From Blastomyces gilchristii SLH14081 (lineage: Eukaryota; Ascomycota; Eurotiomycetes; Onygenales; Ajellomycetaceae), in the NCBI RefSeq assembly GCF_000003855.2, contig NW_003101669.1, positions 241,740 through 305,739 on the forward strand: a stretch of 64,000 bases of DNA, written 5' to 3'. Positions 13,092-23,292 of this stretch are shown piece by piece (the first letter of the stretch is position 1; every line of letters begins with the position of its first letter). Both the position numbers and the translations under genes were made by a program. Below the pieces are notes generated by a model, which worked only from the letters and a program-made list of their open reading frames with translations, ran no database searches and was not told where the DNA came from.

Positions 13092-13323
13092 CATCATATA
13101 GGCACTGGGGCCTGGCATCGTAGGCACTGTGGCCTGGCATCATATAGGCACTGGGGCCTGGCATCGTAGGCACTGGGGCCTGGCATCATATAGGCACTGG
13201 GGCCTGGCATCGTAGGCACTGGGGCCTGGCATCATATAGGCACTGGGGCCTGGCATCGTAGGCACTGGGGCCTGGCATCATATAGGCACTGGGGCCTGGC
13301 ATCATATAGGCACTGGGGCCTGG
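13092..13323. repeat. Minisatellite of ten 24/22-bp units
   Basis: Units begin CATCATATAGGCACTG (24 bp) or CATCGTAGGCACTG (22 bp) and all end GGCCTGG. Order is 24-22 four times, then 24-24, total 232 bp; one unit carries CACTGTGG instead of CACTGGGG. A 46-bp pair is not a multiple of three, so the reading frame changes with each pair and the array is unlikely to be selected as protein. Confidence 0.9.
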
Positions 13324-13487
13324 CATCGTTATCGGTATTTCCATCGTTTTGGCGTCGATATTGGCGGTCATCATGAGCATCATTAGAAGACTTGCTCAGT
13401 ATTGTAGCATACAGGTGTAGCAGCATTATCATCATTGACCTTCTTTCTATTCTTTCAATCTGCAGGTCATTTCTCTGAGTGTTCAAA

Positions 13488-14546
13488 TCAGCAGCTTGAT
13501 TCATCATGATCTTTCATCTTACAGGCAGTGCATTTCTTCTTGATGTTCTTATTATTCTTCACATTCTTGATGACATCTTTGTTATTCTTTGTATCATTTC
13601 TGACATTTTTGTCATTCAATGACAGGCAGAGTAGTATATCCCTGCAGAGATCAAGAAAATTATCTTCTAGTGATGTGATATTATCATTCTTTGCTGCATA
13701 GTTCATGTGATCTCTGATAAAGATTGACCACTTCTTGATAAGACTGTTAAGAAGCTTGTTGAAGAATATGAAGTTGAGAATATTAGTATATTCAAGATGA
13801 ATATACTTAATGCAGATTGTAAGCAGATGTTCTATGAATAAGTGATTGAAGTCATCATAGATAGCAGTTGCACTGATATCATTGAATTTCTTGAACAGGC
13901 AGACTCTGCAGATTTTCATCTATTCTGAAAAGAATGCTGCTATGATGTTTCATAGAGCAGCAGAACTTAGAGAATCTTGAGATATAGTAAAAAGAGATTT
14001 GACTTCAATAGAAACAGAAGATTATACAAAATTATATAGTTAGAAGTTGTGTTCCTCTTAGAATTATTTCATATTCTTAGAGACATTCTTTAAGAGCTTG
14101 TTAGTGAGAATATCTTCTGTATAAGATTACTTAATAATAAGCAGAATCTCTTTCTTTCAAATGAGATAATCAGATATTGATTTGAGAAGACCTGGTTTTT
14201 AAAGATATTTAATATATTCATGAAATTCTTGAAGAACTCTGCTTAGTGCAGAGATATTCTCTTGATTCTGAAGATAAGCAGTAAGATCAGAGCTTAGATC
14301 ATTGTCATCATTAATAGTAGCTGTAGCAGTAGAATTGCTAGAAGCTCTTATCTGATATAGTTCTTCATTCATCTGAGTAATACATTGTCTCAAGATAGCA
14401 GCTTCATCAGCCATATTATTATTATCTTGATTATTGTTATTATGTGATGATTTTCTCACAGTTATTGAGATTGAAAAGAATTCAGATGCAGTAGTTTGAT
14501 TCTCTGAAGTCTCTTTGCAGTTAATCAATCTTGTATTGACAGGCAT
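13488..14546 (-). pseudogene. Broken gag gene of the LTR element
   Basis: Two minus-strand fragments remain. The N-terminal piece (14546 down to 14199, 115 residues) begins MPVNTRLINC and contains MADEAAILRQCITQMNEEL. The C-terminal piece (13919 down to 13488) ends with CTACKMKDHDESSC, a CX2CX4HX4C zinc knuckle as in nucleocapsid proteins. About 280 bp of AT-rich sequence without an open frame separates them. Extreme AT bias and internal stops fit C-to-T decay. No pol follows. The family within LTR elements is uncertain. Confidence 0.65.
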
Positions 14547-14649
14547 TTGATATGAGATATTTGAATGAAAAAAGCAGCTATTTGAAAAGCTTATTGTATG
14601 ATTATTATATGATTATAACACTTCATAGAAGTGCAAGAGCTTTATAATC

Positions 14650-14762
14650 TGTGAGAGAGATTAAATGTGATTGATTGTTATTATTATCTAACTAGTAGCT
14701 AGTGAAAGCTAAATATATGTGTGTGAGTCATGTGAATTAGAGCTTGTGTAGTAGCTTCAACA
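14650..14762 (-). repeat. 5' LTR of the element (transition-mutated copy)
   Basis: Same 113 bp as 12650-12762 with 13 differences. All are G-to-A (10) or C-to-T (3) on the plus strand relative to the other LTR, with no transversion or indel. Confidence 0.85.
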
Positions 14763-14767
14763 ATATC
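14763..14767. repeat. Target-site duplication (right copy, ATATC)
   Basis: Identical to 12645-12649; see the element entry. Confidence 0.75.
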
Positions 14768-15608
14768 TTTGAGATTTGAAAATCACCTTAGCTTATAGCT
14801 AAAGAGAAGAAGAATAGAAATATTTCTTTAATATTTCAAAAAAATCTATATTTAAGATAGATGTATACTCTTGAAAATGATCATATTTTTTGATCTCAGA
14901 ATTTCTAAGAGCTTTTTTTTGTATGAGAAATTGGATTAAAATTCCTGTGTTCAAAAACACACTGATCAACTTTGAGATGATACTTCTATTCTAAGAACTT
15001 GAGATATGAATATAAAAATCAGATACATTGTGAGAACATTGTTATTCTAAGGTTCTAAGATGATACAGAAATGATGAATCTATGAAGTTGAGTTAGAATT
15101 CTCTTTCATACTCAGAATACTGAGTAAATTGTTCCTGTGTTGCTAACAACCAGAAACTGTTTCTTCTCAGACACTTTGCAAGATATTATCACTCACATGA
15201 CCTGATTTTACTATTTGGGTTAGCTTATTGCTTATTTGAGGTTAGCTCATGACATAATCATCAATCCAGTGTTAAAACAGCAATGAATATCTGGAGAAGC
15301 GTCTGAGCTTGCTGAGATAAGTCGTCAAAAAACAACTAGTTACGGAGGAATCAGTATATATTCTTTAAAAAATTATTAATTATTACTTTACTCGTCGCAA
15401 ACACTTTGAAAACGAGAAAACAAAAATAATCATGTTCATACAGATCGCCAGAAACAACAGGAAAGAAGTATTTAGGCGCTTAAAACCAGCAAACACATCA
15501 ACGAAGCCCTGCCAACTCCGTGCAAGATATACACCCGCAGACAGAAGCAGAACGAATATACATTCGGATGAAGCAATGCTCGTTGTTTACTTTTTCTTTT
15601 AGATGCCC
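14768..15608. other. AT-rich flank of the LTR element
   Basis: No gene recognised. The first 400 bp are as AT-rich as the decayed gag and may be another mutated repeat relic; the part after about 15,400 returns to normal composition and is probably the 3' untranslated region of the next gene. Confidence 0.4.
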
Positions 15609-17300
15609 TCACTCTCGGTGTTCTCCATGAACCCTTCCTCTGTCTTCGTTTTCACGCTGAGATAGGGAGGGAGGGTGATACTCCCTCGTCACCCCATGCG
15701 GCCCCTTTCCTTGCATCTTCTTCTCTTGCTCCCGTTTCATCAGCGAAAGCGTGTTGACTTGAAGTTCCTGAAATGCGAGGAATGTGACAAGCGGCGCCCC
15801 GAGCATCTCCAAGATCTTGTGTGTATCATGCATATGTTTTCTAATGACGCTATCTGGAGTGCAGAAGGTACGAACACTCATCTCCTTGGCGATCGCTTTC
15901 CAATTGCGCAAGGTCGCATTGAGAGCAACCACATTCTGTGCACATTCGCCATGAAATTTGAACGTCCGTAGGTTGTAGATGACGAGATCACGCTGGGTGA
16001 GCTGGTCGAATTGAAACTGTACGACCTGCGGACGATTCTTTGAAGCCCAGAAATTGGTAACTTTGGTAACTGAATCCACCGATATGCGACCCTCCTTGTG
16101 CTGGTCGAGGAGGAACTTGTTGGCTGTCACGCATATCATAAGCTCTACCTCAGAGTATAATTTTGCCTGGGTTGGAGGGTCCAGGGAAATGGGGAACGTC
16201 GATTGAAACCTTTCCTTGGATTTCTTAGCATCCCCTGTCTGCAAACCGAATAGTCAGATTAAAAAAGATACTCACAGTACTGGGGAAATAATTCCGAGTA
16301 ATTCGAGAACATTATGAACTTACGATATCCTCAACCCGCTGTTTGATCTTTTCACCAAGCGACTTAAAACCAGGCCTTTTGTTCTTTTCAGAAGAGCTTT
16401 CCTTCAAAGAAGGGCTACGACCCAACCAACCGTTTTCTCCAAACAGTTTTTTATGCGGTGATCGAGCCCTCTTCATAGGACTTGGCAGAAACTCGAGTGG
16501 TGAATTTTCGTCAAGGTCCTCAAGGACCTTCACGGGAGACAAAGACCTCCCTCTGCCACGCCCTCTATCCGGGGACCCAGATCGCTGTTTCTGGCGTCCG
16601 GGAAACACATTTGCTGAATGATTCCAGTCGGGGCAATAATGATCTCCTCTACATGGCATGTCGTCATAGCTCGTATTGCCATCAAGAGACTTGACATTGC
16701 TCCCCTCTGACTTGGAAATAGGGAGGCGTCTGTTGTATTGATTTGTATCAACGGGGTATGAAAATGCCTTTGGCGGAATTCCTGGCGTGGCTTCAGATGT
16801 CTCTGGCTCAAACGGCCACATTATTTCGCGTCCTTCTCCAGAAGGGTTGGAATCGCCCGCACTATTATATGAAGAGTGGCTAAATAATATGTTAGTTTCC
16901 CTTCCGCCCAAGCGACGAATATGGTGATATCAACTTACTTGTCGTATACGATCGGCACCTCCATAGAGCAGATTGGGTTAAACTTTTCCGGTTCAAGCGT
17001 CAAAACAGGTTTTCCTGTATTTTCTACTGACTTTAACAGTGGATTGTTCAAGATTTCACGCGTTAGTAGGCGAAAGGTGTCTTTGGTTGGAGAGCCAGAT
17101 GAAGATTGAGAGTAAACGGATGCACTTGATGCACCAGACTGGAAGTAAGGGTTCCGGGCAGTAAGCTGTGGTGTGGAGAGCGTATCTGTTGCTCCGTGCA
17201 GGTGATGGGCTCTGTTGTGGTCGATCTCAAGGCCCCGAATACCCTCAATAGGAACATTTTCGTATTCAGAATAACCCCTTCCGCTGAATTGACTCTCCAT
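15609..17300 (-). CDS. Conserved fungal protein of unknown function
   Basis: Three exons, 16939-17300, 16324-16879 and 15609-16238, give 515 residues with phase-correct GT-AG introns. The N-terminal two thirds are disordered, with a phospho-site-like Arg/Ser/Pro region (SPDRGRGRGRSLSPVK, SPMKRARSPHKKLFGENG). The C-terminal part (from about residue 306) is globular, with FLLDQHKEGRISVDSVTKV, FWASKNRPQVVQFQFDQLTQ, RTFCTPDSVIRKHMHDTHK and LGAPLVTFLAFQELQ. I recall similar sequences as uncharacterised proteins in other Pezizomycotina but no function. The conserved domain is rich in Lys/Arg/His and ends in a short coiled segment. The start ATG (MESQFSGRG) follows a likely 5' untranslated intron with acceptor near 17400. 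Confidence 0.75.
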
Positions 17301-19028
17301 GCTGGATAGAGTAGTTTGCTGGAGCTTACGGGTCCCTGGAACGGCGGAAACGTGTGTCAACGTCAACAACCACGAGGGTTGTTCGGTTGCCACGGCGCAC
17401 GATAGCAAGCTGCAACTGGTGAGCTTCAAGCCCACAATACTCCAAGCAATAAACAAATCCCGAAAAAATTACGCACCTGGATATTGAAGGTTGACAGTCT
17501 CTGCATGTAACAAGGGGTTTGCCACCGCAGAAAACAGAGATAAGCTTGATCCTGATTCAAACAGTTCTTTATAGTATGAGTTGTATAAAAATGCTGGTAT
17601 AACATGGAAATCAACCAAAAGCTCCTATTCAAATCAACGGTATCAACGGTATTACCAAGGATTGACAGTCCTTTCACCCAACTCCTCAGAGCACTCCGCA
17701 AATGCTAGATTCAGGGCCTGACCCATTGTTGGCGTATATGAATCCACCATCGACCAGATTGAATACAACAATGGGCTTCAATAAAGGTCTTCATAGTTTT
17801 GGTGAATGAACGTATTGGAACTTTTCAGCTAATTCAATTTGAAAAGAATATTTGCTTTGTCGACATATCCCATTGTGTGAATATTCAAAATTGGGATCTA
17901 TATTCAGAAATATCTATAATCCGCCAGCTCAAGTGATATAATAGCAATTATTATATAAACATGAGCAATTTGGGCAGAATTCGAAAGACAGGAATCAAAA
18001 ATATTCCAACCATCTACCAATCACCTTGATTGGTATTCCAGGGGCAATACACAGAACAATTCCACACGCTAGCATAGTATATTCTATGGCTGCCAGTCGA
18101 AAGTTCCATTTTTGGGAAGAACAAAAACCGAGATGCAGGCTTTGAAGGCTGCCATCACTCTGTCCGTGCTGAAAATAGAAAGGCGTAGCTTGATATCTCC
18201 AAATCATCCGAATACAATAATGGCGCAATTCGGATATCACTCCACAGGGTGATATGACATTCAACAGGGTATATACCCAATATCTATTCCAGCGGCTATG
18301 TGAGTTTGACTCGGATGCAGACCGAGAAAGGAGGGTGAAAAGTCTCTTCTTCCAAGATGGAGCTGGAGTATTAACTATATTCGGGGGCTGTTATTTGCAT
18401 CCAATGAATCAGCATTCCCAGATACAAGCGGATTCTCTGCAATCTGTCATGATATTCCTGGTGTCCTATTACCGGCATCTTTGCGTTATAGCTAGAGGTT
18501 GTCAAAGAAGTTCAACGCTGACTAACATCCATGGATGACCTCACCACCACGTGACCCTTACACTGCCGACTACCAGCTCCGGCCGCCAACTAGGATAGGA
18601 CTCTGCAACACAACCGAACAGCGAGTTCCTGGTCTGGTCTGCAGCCCGCACAGCGATGCTATCCCCCACACTGCTAAGACCATGGCCGCTGGCTAAGTGC
18701 TCCCCCGCATCAGACACACCACACGCCTGAAAAAAGGCCCAACAAGATGCTTCGTTTCAGGGATCAGCGCCGCCGCCGCCGCCGGTTAGCTGGAGCTATG
18801 GTCTTCGTCAATATTAAAACGATACCCATGATTGATCCTGGATGGACAGTGTTTAGTATATAAGCAGCCTGTGCTTCCGCAGCTATGCGGCGTGGTCGAT
18901 TGTCTAATTTTAAATACGCCTTCTCCTGGAGCGGAGATAAAAATGCCCATGGGTTCTCTACGCGAATCCCCCATTATAACAATTCCTGTCGTATCCTTCC
19001 AGTACCTCATAATCGTCACGAGAGTAGG
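17301..19028. other. Divergent spacer between the unknown gene and the flavin hydroxylase
   Basis: 1.7 kb without a recognised gene. The left part probably includes a 5' untranslated exon and intron of the unknown gene (donor GTGCGT near 17484 on the minus strand). The right part contains a (CGC)n run near 18770 and the TATA box of the hydroxylase gene. Minus-strand frames at 17426-17701 and 17995-18264 resemble no family. Confidence 0.45.
18857..18864 (+). promoter_or_regulatory. Candidate TATA box of the flavin hydroxylase gene
   Basis: TATATAAG lies 165 bp upstream of the chosen start codon at 19029, in a moderately GC-rich context where such a string stands out. Position relative to the transcription start is unknown. 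Confidence 0.4.
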
Positions 19029-21085
19029 ATGCCTCAATCAGCAGACAAATACGATGTCGTCATCATTGGCGCTGGGCCTGTCGGGCTTCTTGCCTCCCTA
19101 TGCTTCTCCAAATGGGGGTATGAAATCAAACACATCGATAACCGCCCACTACCCACCAAAACCGGCCGGGCTGACGGTATTCAGCCTCGTTCATTAGAGC
19201 TGCTACGAAATCTGGGTATAAAACGCAAGATCATGGCACACGATCCCGCGAGGGTTTATGACGTTGCTTTCTGGGACCCCTTACCGGATGGAAGAGGCAT
19301 ACATAGGACCGGAAGTTGGCCTAGCTGCCCTTCATTCATCGATACTAGATACCCCTTCACCACGTTATTACACCAAGGGCATATCGAAAGGGCTTTCACA
19401 GAGGAGCTGACAAAGCATGGCGGCTCTATCGACCGACCCTGGACCATTGTTGGATTTAAAAATGATGGGGAGGATAAAGCGTACCCCGTGGAAGTCACAC
19501 TCAAGGACCTCGATACAAATGTCGAACAGGTATCGAAAGCAAAATATCTATTCAGTGGGGAAGGCGCCAAAAGCTTCATTAGAGAGCAATTGGGAATAAA
19601 AATTATTCACAAGGACCCAATTTCTCATGTTTGGGGTGTGATGGACGGAGTAGTACGGACAAACTTCCCTGATATCCTGGTATGACCATTCTAATCCAAT
19701 AGGAAGCAGAAAAGTGTGGGTGCTGACGTGAGAATTTTAGACAAAGTGCACCATTCATTCGGATAGCGGCTCTGTAATGGTCATACCACGAGAAAACAAT
19801 ATGGTGCGGTTATACGTTCAAATTTCGTCCTCGACTGATGCAGACTGGAGCCCGCGGAAAACGGCAACGGTTTCGGAGGTCCAGCAAGCCGCCAAAAGGA
19901 TTTTCCAGCCTTACCATTTAGAATGGGACAGGGTGGAGTGGTACTCTGTGTACCCTATTGGGCAGGGAATTGCTGAGAGGTATACATTGGACCATCGCAT
20001 ATTTATAGGCGGCGATGCTTGTCATACACATAGCGTGAGTGATTTGCATCCGCTGGTACCAAACCACACCTATGTCCGTAGGTCGCAACTAACCTCCTTT
20101 TCAGCCCAAAGCGGGTCAGGGTATGAATACCGCATTTCACGACGCATTAAACTTCGCCTGGAAAGTTCACATGGTAGAACAAGGCTTCGCCAAACCCTCG
20201 ATTTTGAACACATATGAATCAGAGCGTAAACTAATTGCCGAAACTCTCCTCAACTTTGACGCCAAATATGCGGCCTTGTTCTCTTCAAGACCCCCATCCG
20301 CTGCTGAAGTGGGAGCAGCCAGCAACAACAACAACAACAACGATGACGACGATGACGCAACAAGCAATATCAACGAATTTGTAGACATGTTCAAATCCGC
20401 TTGCGAATTTACCAGCGGGTACGGCGTAGTTTACCAACCCAATATCTTCAATTGGGGACCCGATCACCCCGCCAAGTCCCCTCTATTCAACCCCCCAGGG
20501 GTAAAATTGGTCCCCGGTCGAGTGTTCCCCTCATGCACCGTTACCCGACTAAGTGACTCCAACAAGGTTGCGCTGGAGCAAGCAGTGCCCGCCAACGGCT
20601 CCTTCCGCATCCATATCTTCGCCGGAAACCCAGACAAGACGAGGCAAGCAGTGAACGACTTCGCATCAAACCTGGAGAAAAAGCGCTCATTCCTCTCCAG
20701 CTACCAACGAAGGGATATCGATACTGTCTCCCATTTTGAACGACATAATCCGCACTCCCACCTTTTTACATTCTGCCTGACTTACTCAAACACCGAGGGC
20801 TCGGGTGCAATTGACCACCTGCCCAAGTTGCTAAAGGCGTATCGCCATCATATCTACGTCGATAACGTCCCTGACATTAAGGCACTGAACGCAAGAGCAG
20901 CGGCCCACACGAAACTTGGCTTCGATACGGAGAGAGGCGGCGTAGTTGTTCTCAGGCCAGATGGGCATATCGCATGCACCCTGCAGCTCGTCGAGGGGAA
21001 CGGCACGGTAGATGCGCTGAATGAGTATTTTGGGGCGTTTGCAAGCAAGGCGCTTGGAGATGGACATTCTCACGCAAAATTGTAA
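19029..21085 (+). CDS. FAD-dependent aromatic-ring hydroxylase (phenol 2-monooxygenase-like)
   Basis: Three exons, 19029-19679, 19741-20034 and 20105-21085, give 641 residues. The N-terminal Rossmann motif is [15 protein letters not shown]. The second FAD motif [19 protein letters not shown], split by intron 2, is typical of class A flavoprotein monooxygenases. The C-terminal third resembles the thioredoxin-like dimerisation domain of phenol hydroxylase ([21 protein letters not shown]). Such enzymes hydroxylate phenols using NAD(P)H and oxygen. At the NAD(P)H-associated DG motif the sequence is [15 protein letters not shown], with Glu for the usual Asp. A run of Asn then Asp (near residue 390) is an insertion. 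The ATG at 19029 was chosen, not the upstream in-frame ATG at 18885, because the FAD motif then begins about 10 residues in, as is normal. Substrate unknown. Confidence 0.88.
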
Positions 21086-22144
21086 TATCGTGCATCATTC
21101 TATTGGTAGTTGATTGGCTTTCTTTAGGTTAATTGATAGATACCTGGCCTTTATATATATATCGGTGCAAATGTGCTGCGCATACTTTATATTCCCAACG
21201 AGCCTATGGTTGGTTATATGCATTCGTATGTACATGTACATTACATACCTTTAACTATCTTCTTTTTGGCTTCTTCTTCTTCTTCTTCTTCTTACATCGC
21301 CAAATCGGGCCTAATCATAATCACTCAGCTAACCCAAAGAAATTGAAATACTCTCACCGAATGAAAAATAAATAAATAAATAAAATAAAATAGAGCCCAT
21401 GCAATATCTATCTCCAATCCCAAATAATCTTCTTCCACCTAACAACTAACACCCTCACTTAAAATTGCCCATCTACCAACCCCCAACGATTTGAACCCAA
21501 GCCCACCTCCACGTATTCTAGCATCGAATATACCATCTGAAAACTAAACTCCAACCTCCTCTGCGCCGAAGGCAGTGCATACATCGTATTTATTTGGCTC
21601 CGTTGAGTTTCAGAGATTATACGAACTAATAAAATAGATAAAAAAATAAAAAAATAACCCCGTTTGACCCGATCGAGGTCGATCATGTACATGTACATAT
21701 ATACATACATAACGTAGATTTAAGATGCGCCGCCATGCCCTGCTACTTCCTCCAGCCAGCCAACCATGCCTCTCGGGATTCCAGGGGGGTCCCGTAGTTA
21801 TATATAGTTAAAACGAAGTACTCTCTCCGTACCCGTACCCGCACAGGCTTTGTTGGTAAAAAAAAGAAGTTGGTATAAAATAGCATTTAGCATGTATGCT
21901 TGGTGGTTGGTTATTATTATATCTCTCTCTCTTGCTGAATGGAAATAATCCAGATATCCCTCCCCACCCCATCCTGCCACCCAGAAGGAGCACAGGAAAT
22001 GGAAATGGAAATGGAAATGAAACACTACACAAAACTAGGGAGGATAACGAAGAAGAAAAACTAAGTAAACAATCCATCCTCCAGCCCGCCGAAAAAAGAA
22101 AGAAAAAGAAACAGCGAAAGCTCCAAATAGACAAATAGAGATCA

Positions 22145-22181
<37 letters not shown>

Positions 22182-22962
22182 AGAGAGAGAGAAAGGAAAA
22201 GAGAAAGGACCGCGCGGGGTATATATAGCATGATAAAGTTTGGGGAGCAAAGATAATCGAAAAAAGGGGGGGCATTCAGTCGTCAGGGCAGGGTAAAGAC
22301 AGTCGTGAGGTCATGTCGTTTAAAAGTAATAACGTTAGAGATAAAAATCAGGGGGGTAGTAGTTAGATGGAGCCAAAGTCAAATCGTTATCCACGAAAAA
22401 AAAAGGGGGGAATAATGAAGAGAGGGATATTACAACACAATAATAACTATAACCAAGAAAAATAAACAATGGTGGCCAAAGCAGTAAATAAGTAAGGAAA
22501 AATCGGGAGGAGAAATCGTGAACTCCAGGTCCAGCCAACACCGATACCCCAGCTATCTGCGTAGGTAACTAGCAATGAGCACCAGAAAATTTAAAAATAA
22601 GAAAAAAATAAGAAACTAGGGGGGGAAATGTGTTGCATCGATATAAAACCACCAGAGCTCATGCCACGCCCCCTCTCTCTCTCCATCCGGAACACACAAA
22701 AACATCCAGTCATATAGATGGAAAACAGATAACCACCCATTTTCCCAACTCGATAAAATAACCAAACAATGCAAAACCCAGAACGGAAGGGAATTTTTCT
22801 CCAAATGCAGTCGTGAAGCATGTGTTTTTAAAAATGAGCAAACCCGCCGCTCATGCGCGGTCTCCCTCTCTGTCGACAGTGAAATCCTTCCCCCTCCCCC
22901 CTCCCCCCCCTTCCCTCCATTCCCCAGTCCATTCCCCAGTCCATTCCCACTCCCCGCTCCCC
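21086..22962. other. Intergenic spacer rich in simple repeats
   Basis: No gene recognised. It contains TACATGTACA palindromes at 21231 and 21688, a GGAAAT repeat near 21997-22018, a 32-base A run at about 22147-22178 and pyrimidine- or purine-rich tracts. Frames here translate into Phe- or Lys-rich low-complexity strings. It may include a long 3' untranslated region of the small gene at 22963-23292. Confidence 0.5.
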
Positions 22963-23292
22963 CTATCGACCCCCCACGGGAAAAGGAATCCACCTAAAAG
23001 CCAACTTCGTCTGCGCCGCCAACTTCCTCCGCGAACCCGATGACGAGGAAGAGGATGCCGACGATGTCGAAGACGTCGAAAATGTTGACGCGGTAGAGCG
23101 CGATCTGCTGACCGTGGTGGACCTTTGCAAGGCAGCAGCAGCAGCGGCAGCAGTGGTAGTGGTAGTGGTAGTGGCTTGGGCAGCTTCCGCGGCGAGGATA
23201 TCTTCCAGTCGCACGTCAGCGCTGGAGAAGGTGTGTCGTTTGAGCCGTTCTGAGCCGAGGAGCTCGGTGAATCTTGAGGGTTGGGATGGCAT
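22963..23292 (-). CDS. Possible small Ser/Ala/Thr-rich protein
   Basis: A 109-residue frame beginning MPSQPSRFTELLGSERLKRH. The first 35 residues are of normal complexity (HTFSSADVRLEDILAAEAAQ), then come Thr and Ala runs and a Ser-rich segment, ending RRKLAAQTKLAFRWIPFPVGGR. The frame is GC-rich in contrast with its surroundings, and a CTTT pyrimidine tract precedes the ATG, as in many fungal leaders. No domain is recognised. It is short and could be chance, though the ordered N-terminus and basic C-terminus look protein-like. Confidence 0.4.
   Translation of the reverse strand: MPSQPSRFTELLGSERLKRHTFSSADVRLEDILAAEAAQATTTTTTTAAAAAAALQRSTTVSRSRSTASTFSTSSTSSASSSSSSGSRRKLAAQTKLAFRWIPFPVGGR

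Larger units (their letters stand above)
12650..14762 (-). mobile_element. Non-autonomous LTR retrotransposon with gag remnants and no pol
   Basis: A 2113-bp element bounded by two 113-bp direct repeats that start TG and end CA, flanked by the same 5 bp (ATATC). On the minus strand the LTR begins TGTTGGAGCTAC, and a purine-rich run GGAGGGG lies just upstream of the 3' LTR (plus 12763-12769), which fixes the orientation as minus. Broken minus-strand frames at 14199-14546 and 13488-13919 encode a gag-like protein ending in a CX2CX4HX4C zinc knuckle. There is no room for, and no sign of, protease, integrase or reverse transcriptase, so the element needed enzymes from elsewhere. The TGTTGGA LTR start suggests Copia relatedness, an inference. 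The gag half is strongly AT-rich; the 3' part with the minisatellite is GC-richer. Confidence 0.82.

Noticed and set aside
13092..13323. CRISPR-like regular repeat array
   Set aside because: Units are directly tandem without unique spacers, and the DNA is eukaryotic.
13186..13507. Repeated Pro-Gly-Pro-Ser-Ala-Tyr protein
   Set aside because: It is the translation of a minisatellite whose period is not a multiple of three, inside a decayed transposon.
18885..19028. In-frame upstream extension of the flavin hydroxylase from ATG 18885
   Set aside because: It would add 48 residues before the FAD motif and starts only about 20 bp after the TATA-like element.
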